Shown here in pieces: positions 62,460-64,000 of a DNA stretch of 64,000 bases (its first letter is position 1; the number at the start of each line of letters is the position of its first letter). This DNA comes from CAYPNP01 sp964412195 (GTDB lineage Bacteria; Acidobacteriota; JAAYUB01): NCBI GenBank assembly GCA_964412195.1, contig CAYPNP010000002.1, positions 376,515-440,514 of the forward strand. The letters run 5' to 3'. The translations under genes were made by a program, and so were the position numbers. The notes below the pieces were generated by a model. The model made no database searches. It was not told the origin of the DNA and worked only from the letters and a program-made list of their open reading frames with translations.

Positions 62460-64000
62460 ATGCAGCCTGGTTATCCCCGCATTCTCTGGCCCTTTGTGAA
62501 GGCCGTCACCGGCCTGGCCGCCGTGGCCGTCTTTGGTCTCCTCCTGGTGAGCGTCGCCCGCCTGACCCGGATCCCTTATGCGGGATTTGAAGTCGAGAAC
62601 CGCTACCGATGCATTCTGCATGGGCCGGTCTCCCCGCCGCTGGCGGAAGGCGACTCGCTGTTCGCCATCGACGGCCGCGTGCTCCTGCAGCCCGGGGACT
62701 GGCGGGAATTCTCCCGCCGCCTGCACGACCAGGACCTGGTGGTGGCGTCCATCCGCCGGAGCGGCCGGGAATACAAGGTGCGGACCACCTGGGGCGGCCT
62801 GCGGAGCGCCCGGCCCTCCTTCGAGCCGGAGAGCCTGGCCGTCCTGGTGAAGTCCGCGCCGCCCGGCAGCCTCCTCCAGGCGGGCAACCGGATCCTGAGC
62901 GTCAATGGCATCCCTGTCGACCCATCCCGCGCCGAGGAGATCGACGGCCTCCTGGCGGATCGCAGTCAACTCCTGAAAATCCTCGCTTTCGTCGGGGGCA
63001 GGATCGAAGTGCTCACTCTCCAGCCTGCGGACCGGGAGCGCATCCAGCTGGACATCGTCGAGAAGTTCCCCGTCCTCGTTACAGTGGTGAATCCTGCCGC
63101 CCAGGTCGAGTTGAAACCGGGCGACCAGCTGCTGACCCTCGACACGCAACCCATCTGGAACAAGGCGGATCTGGAAGCCCGGATCCGCGGCCTGCGGTTC
63201 GACAGCAGCCTCCTCTGGGGGGTCAGCTCCGACGGAGACTTCCACACCGTCCGAAGCACTCTGTCCATGTCGCGGTGGGAGGAGAAGTATCCGGCGACGC
63301 TGCTCTACCTTTGCCTGGCCGTCGTCTCCTTGAGCGTCACCCTGTTTCTGCTGTTCCGCCTGCCCGCCCCGCTCCTGGCCGTTTCCCAGGCCCTGGTGGA
63401 GGTGGGGTTGCTGGCCCTGTTGGCCTCCAGCTGGACCCTCCACTTCCAGCCGCTGCAGGACTTGCAGCGCTGGCTCCTCCCCGGCATTCTGGCGATGCCT
63501 CCCGCCCTCCTGCTGTTCCTGGGACAGTTCCCGGTGGAACTTCTCTCATTCGAGGCGCCGCGGCGTCGATTGATGCTCCTGGCCGGCTGGCTGGTCCTGG
63601 TGGCGGCCGCCTTGCTGGCGCCCGTGCCATTCGCCACCCTGGACGCCGCCGTCCGGATCGCCAGCTTCGGGATGGCCACGGTGATGCTCCAGTATTGCGT
63701 CGCCTTCCTGCTGTCGACCCGCCAGCCCTACGAGAAGACCCCGCTGACCATCCTCACCATCGGTCTGGCCATCGGCCTCTGGATCCCGCTGGCCGGCCTG
63801 GCCATCGAGGTGGTCTTCCCGTCCACCCGGCTGTCCACGGCGACGGCGGTGATGGTTTTCCTGGGATTCGACCTGAGCCTGACGCAACTCTATGGCTACA
63901 TCCGGAAGCGGGTCCTGTACACGGACATCATTTTCAAGAAAAGCCTCACCTTCACCCTGGTCTCCGGCGTGATCCTTTTCCTCTACTTCGCCATCATCGT
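62460..64000 (+). CDS. PDZ and multi-TM membrane protein (3' end beyond window)
   Basis: Starts at ATG 62460 and stays open to the edge (513 residues visible). One N-terminal membrane helix (about 14-33) is followed by a periplasmic region with two PDZ-like modules: SLFAIDGRVLLQPGDWREFSRRLHDQDLVV, and LLQAGNRILSVNGIPVDPSRAEEIDGLLADR, then VELKPGDQLLTLDTQPIWNKADLEARIRGL. From about 285 a run of six or more membrane helices follows, ending in YGYIRKRVLYTDIIFKKSLTFTLVSGVILFLYF. This arrangement resembles sensors that end in a GAF-histidine kinase or PP2C phosphatase, but that domain is not in the window, so the activity is unknown. Confidence 0.8.
   Translation, partial: MQPGYPRILWPFVKAVTGLAAVAVFGLLLVSVARLTRIPYAGFEVENRYRCILHGPVSPPLAEGDSLFAIDGRVLLQPGDWREFSRRLHDQDLVVASIRRSGREYKVRTTWGGLRSARPSFEPESLAVLVKSAPPGSLLQAGNRILSVNGIPVDPSRAEEIDGLLADRSQLLKILAFVGGRIEVLTLQPADRERIQLDIVEKFPVLVTVVNPAAQVELKPGDQLLTLDTQPIWNKADLEARIRGLRFDSSLLWGVSSDGDFHTVRSTLSMSRWEEKYPATLLYLCLAVVSLSVTLFLLFRLPAPLLAVSQALVEVGLLALLASSWTLHFQPLQDLQRWLLPGILAMPPALLLFLGQFPVELLSFEAPRRRLMLLAGWLVLVAAALLAPVPFATLDAAVRIASFGMATVMLQYCVAFLLSTRQPYEKTPLTILTIGLAIGLWIPLAGLAIEVVFPSTRLSTATAVMVFLGFDLSLTQLYGYIRKRVLYTDIIFKKSLTFTLVSGVILFLYFAII

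Overview
The window is a high-GC chromosomal segment from a Gram-negative bacterium. The Gram-negative call rests on lolA, a BtuB-like TonB-dependent receptor and an ExbB/ExbD/ExbD set. Gene content, TPR-rich proteins, a bactofilin, a DUF1573 protein, an archaeal/Thermotoga-type inositol phosphate synthase, split glyQ/glyS and a Pdu-type microcompartment fragment would fit Acidobacteriota or a related deep lineage known mainly from metagenomes. That placement is an inference; no rRNA gene is present to confirm it. I saw no tRNA, rRNA, CRISPR array, complete insertion sequence or prophage.

Layout. 1-6.7 kb: a hybrid histidine kinase cut by the left edge, a coiled-coil membrane protein, lspA-lolA, a DnaJ-like chaperone, htpX and a radical SAM protein ending at a strong terminator. 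6.7-7.3 kb is AT-rich and geneless. 7.3-14 kb: meaB-mce (methylmalonyl-CoA pathway), mtnP with a PfkB kinase, then a GT-C-type membrane protein and a GT2 glycosyltransferase of lower GC. 14-21.5 kb: a repeat patch, glyQ-glyS, inositol-3-phosphate synthase and pyruvate phosphate dikinase, closed by a terminator. 21.5-27.2 kb: moaD-moaE-moaB, a YrdC-family protein, bactofilin, a rhomboid protease and pyrD-pyrF. 27.2-30.2 kb: exbB-exbD-exbD-TPR, and a convergent STAS protein. 30.3-36.9 kb: the classic rpsP-khpA-rimM-trmD-rplS operon, then rnhB and an 1100-residue TPR protein. 37-40.4 kb: thiC, two small unknown proteins and a GT4 glycosyltransferase.

40.5-46.2 kb is the most distinctive part: a BtuB-like receptor, a second rhomboid protease, and a four-gene bacterial microcompartment (BMC) module encoding a hexameric shell protein, a pentameric vertex protein, a PduS-like flavin/Fe-S reductase and a PduT-like tandem shell protein with a pore cysteine. 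No signature enzyme, aldehyde dehydrogenase or phosphotransacylase is present, so this looks like a satellite electron-transfer shell module. 46.4-53.3 kb: a 1753-residue subtilase with a C-terminal beta-propeller and mosaic base composition, followed by two exported proteins. 53.4-62.4 kb: an MBL-fold hydrolase, purB, a secreted unknown, a cysteine-rich unknown inside a symmetric repeat cassette, tsaE-nnr, a class V aminotransferase and a TPR protein. The right edge cuts a PDZ/multi-TM membrane protein.

Three intergenic repeat families (GGTGCCAGGCTCYGTCAC, CTCTGCGGTCTCTGCG, and ATTGCGGATTGC/TTCGATG) occur in the non-coding gaps, and one sits inside the BMC operon. Several promoters match TTGaca-17-TAcAAT, which suggests a conventional housekeeping sigma factor.
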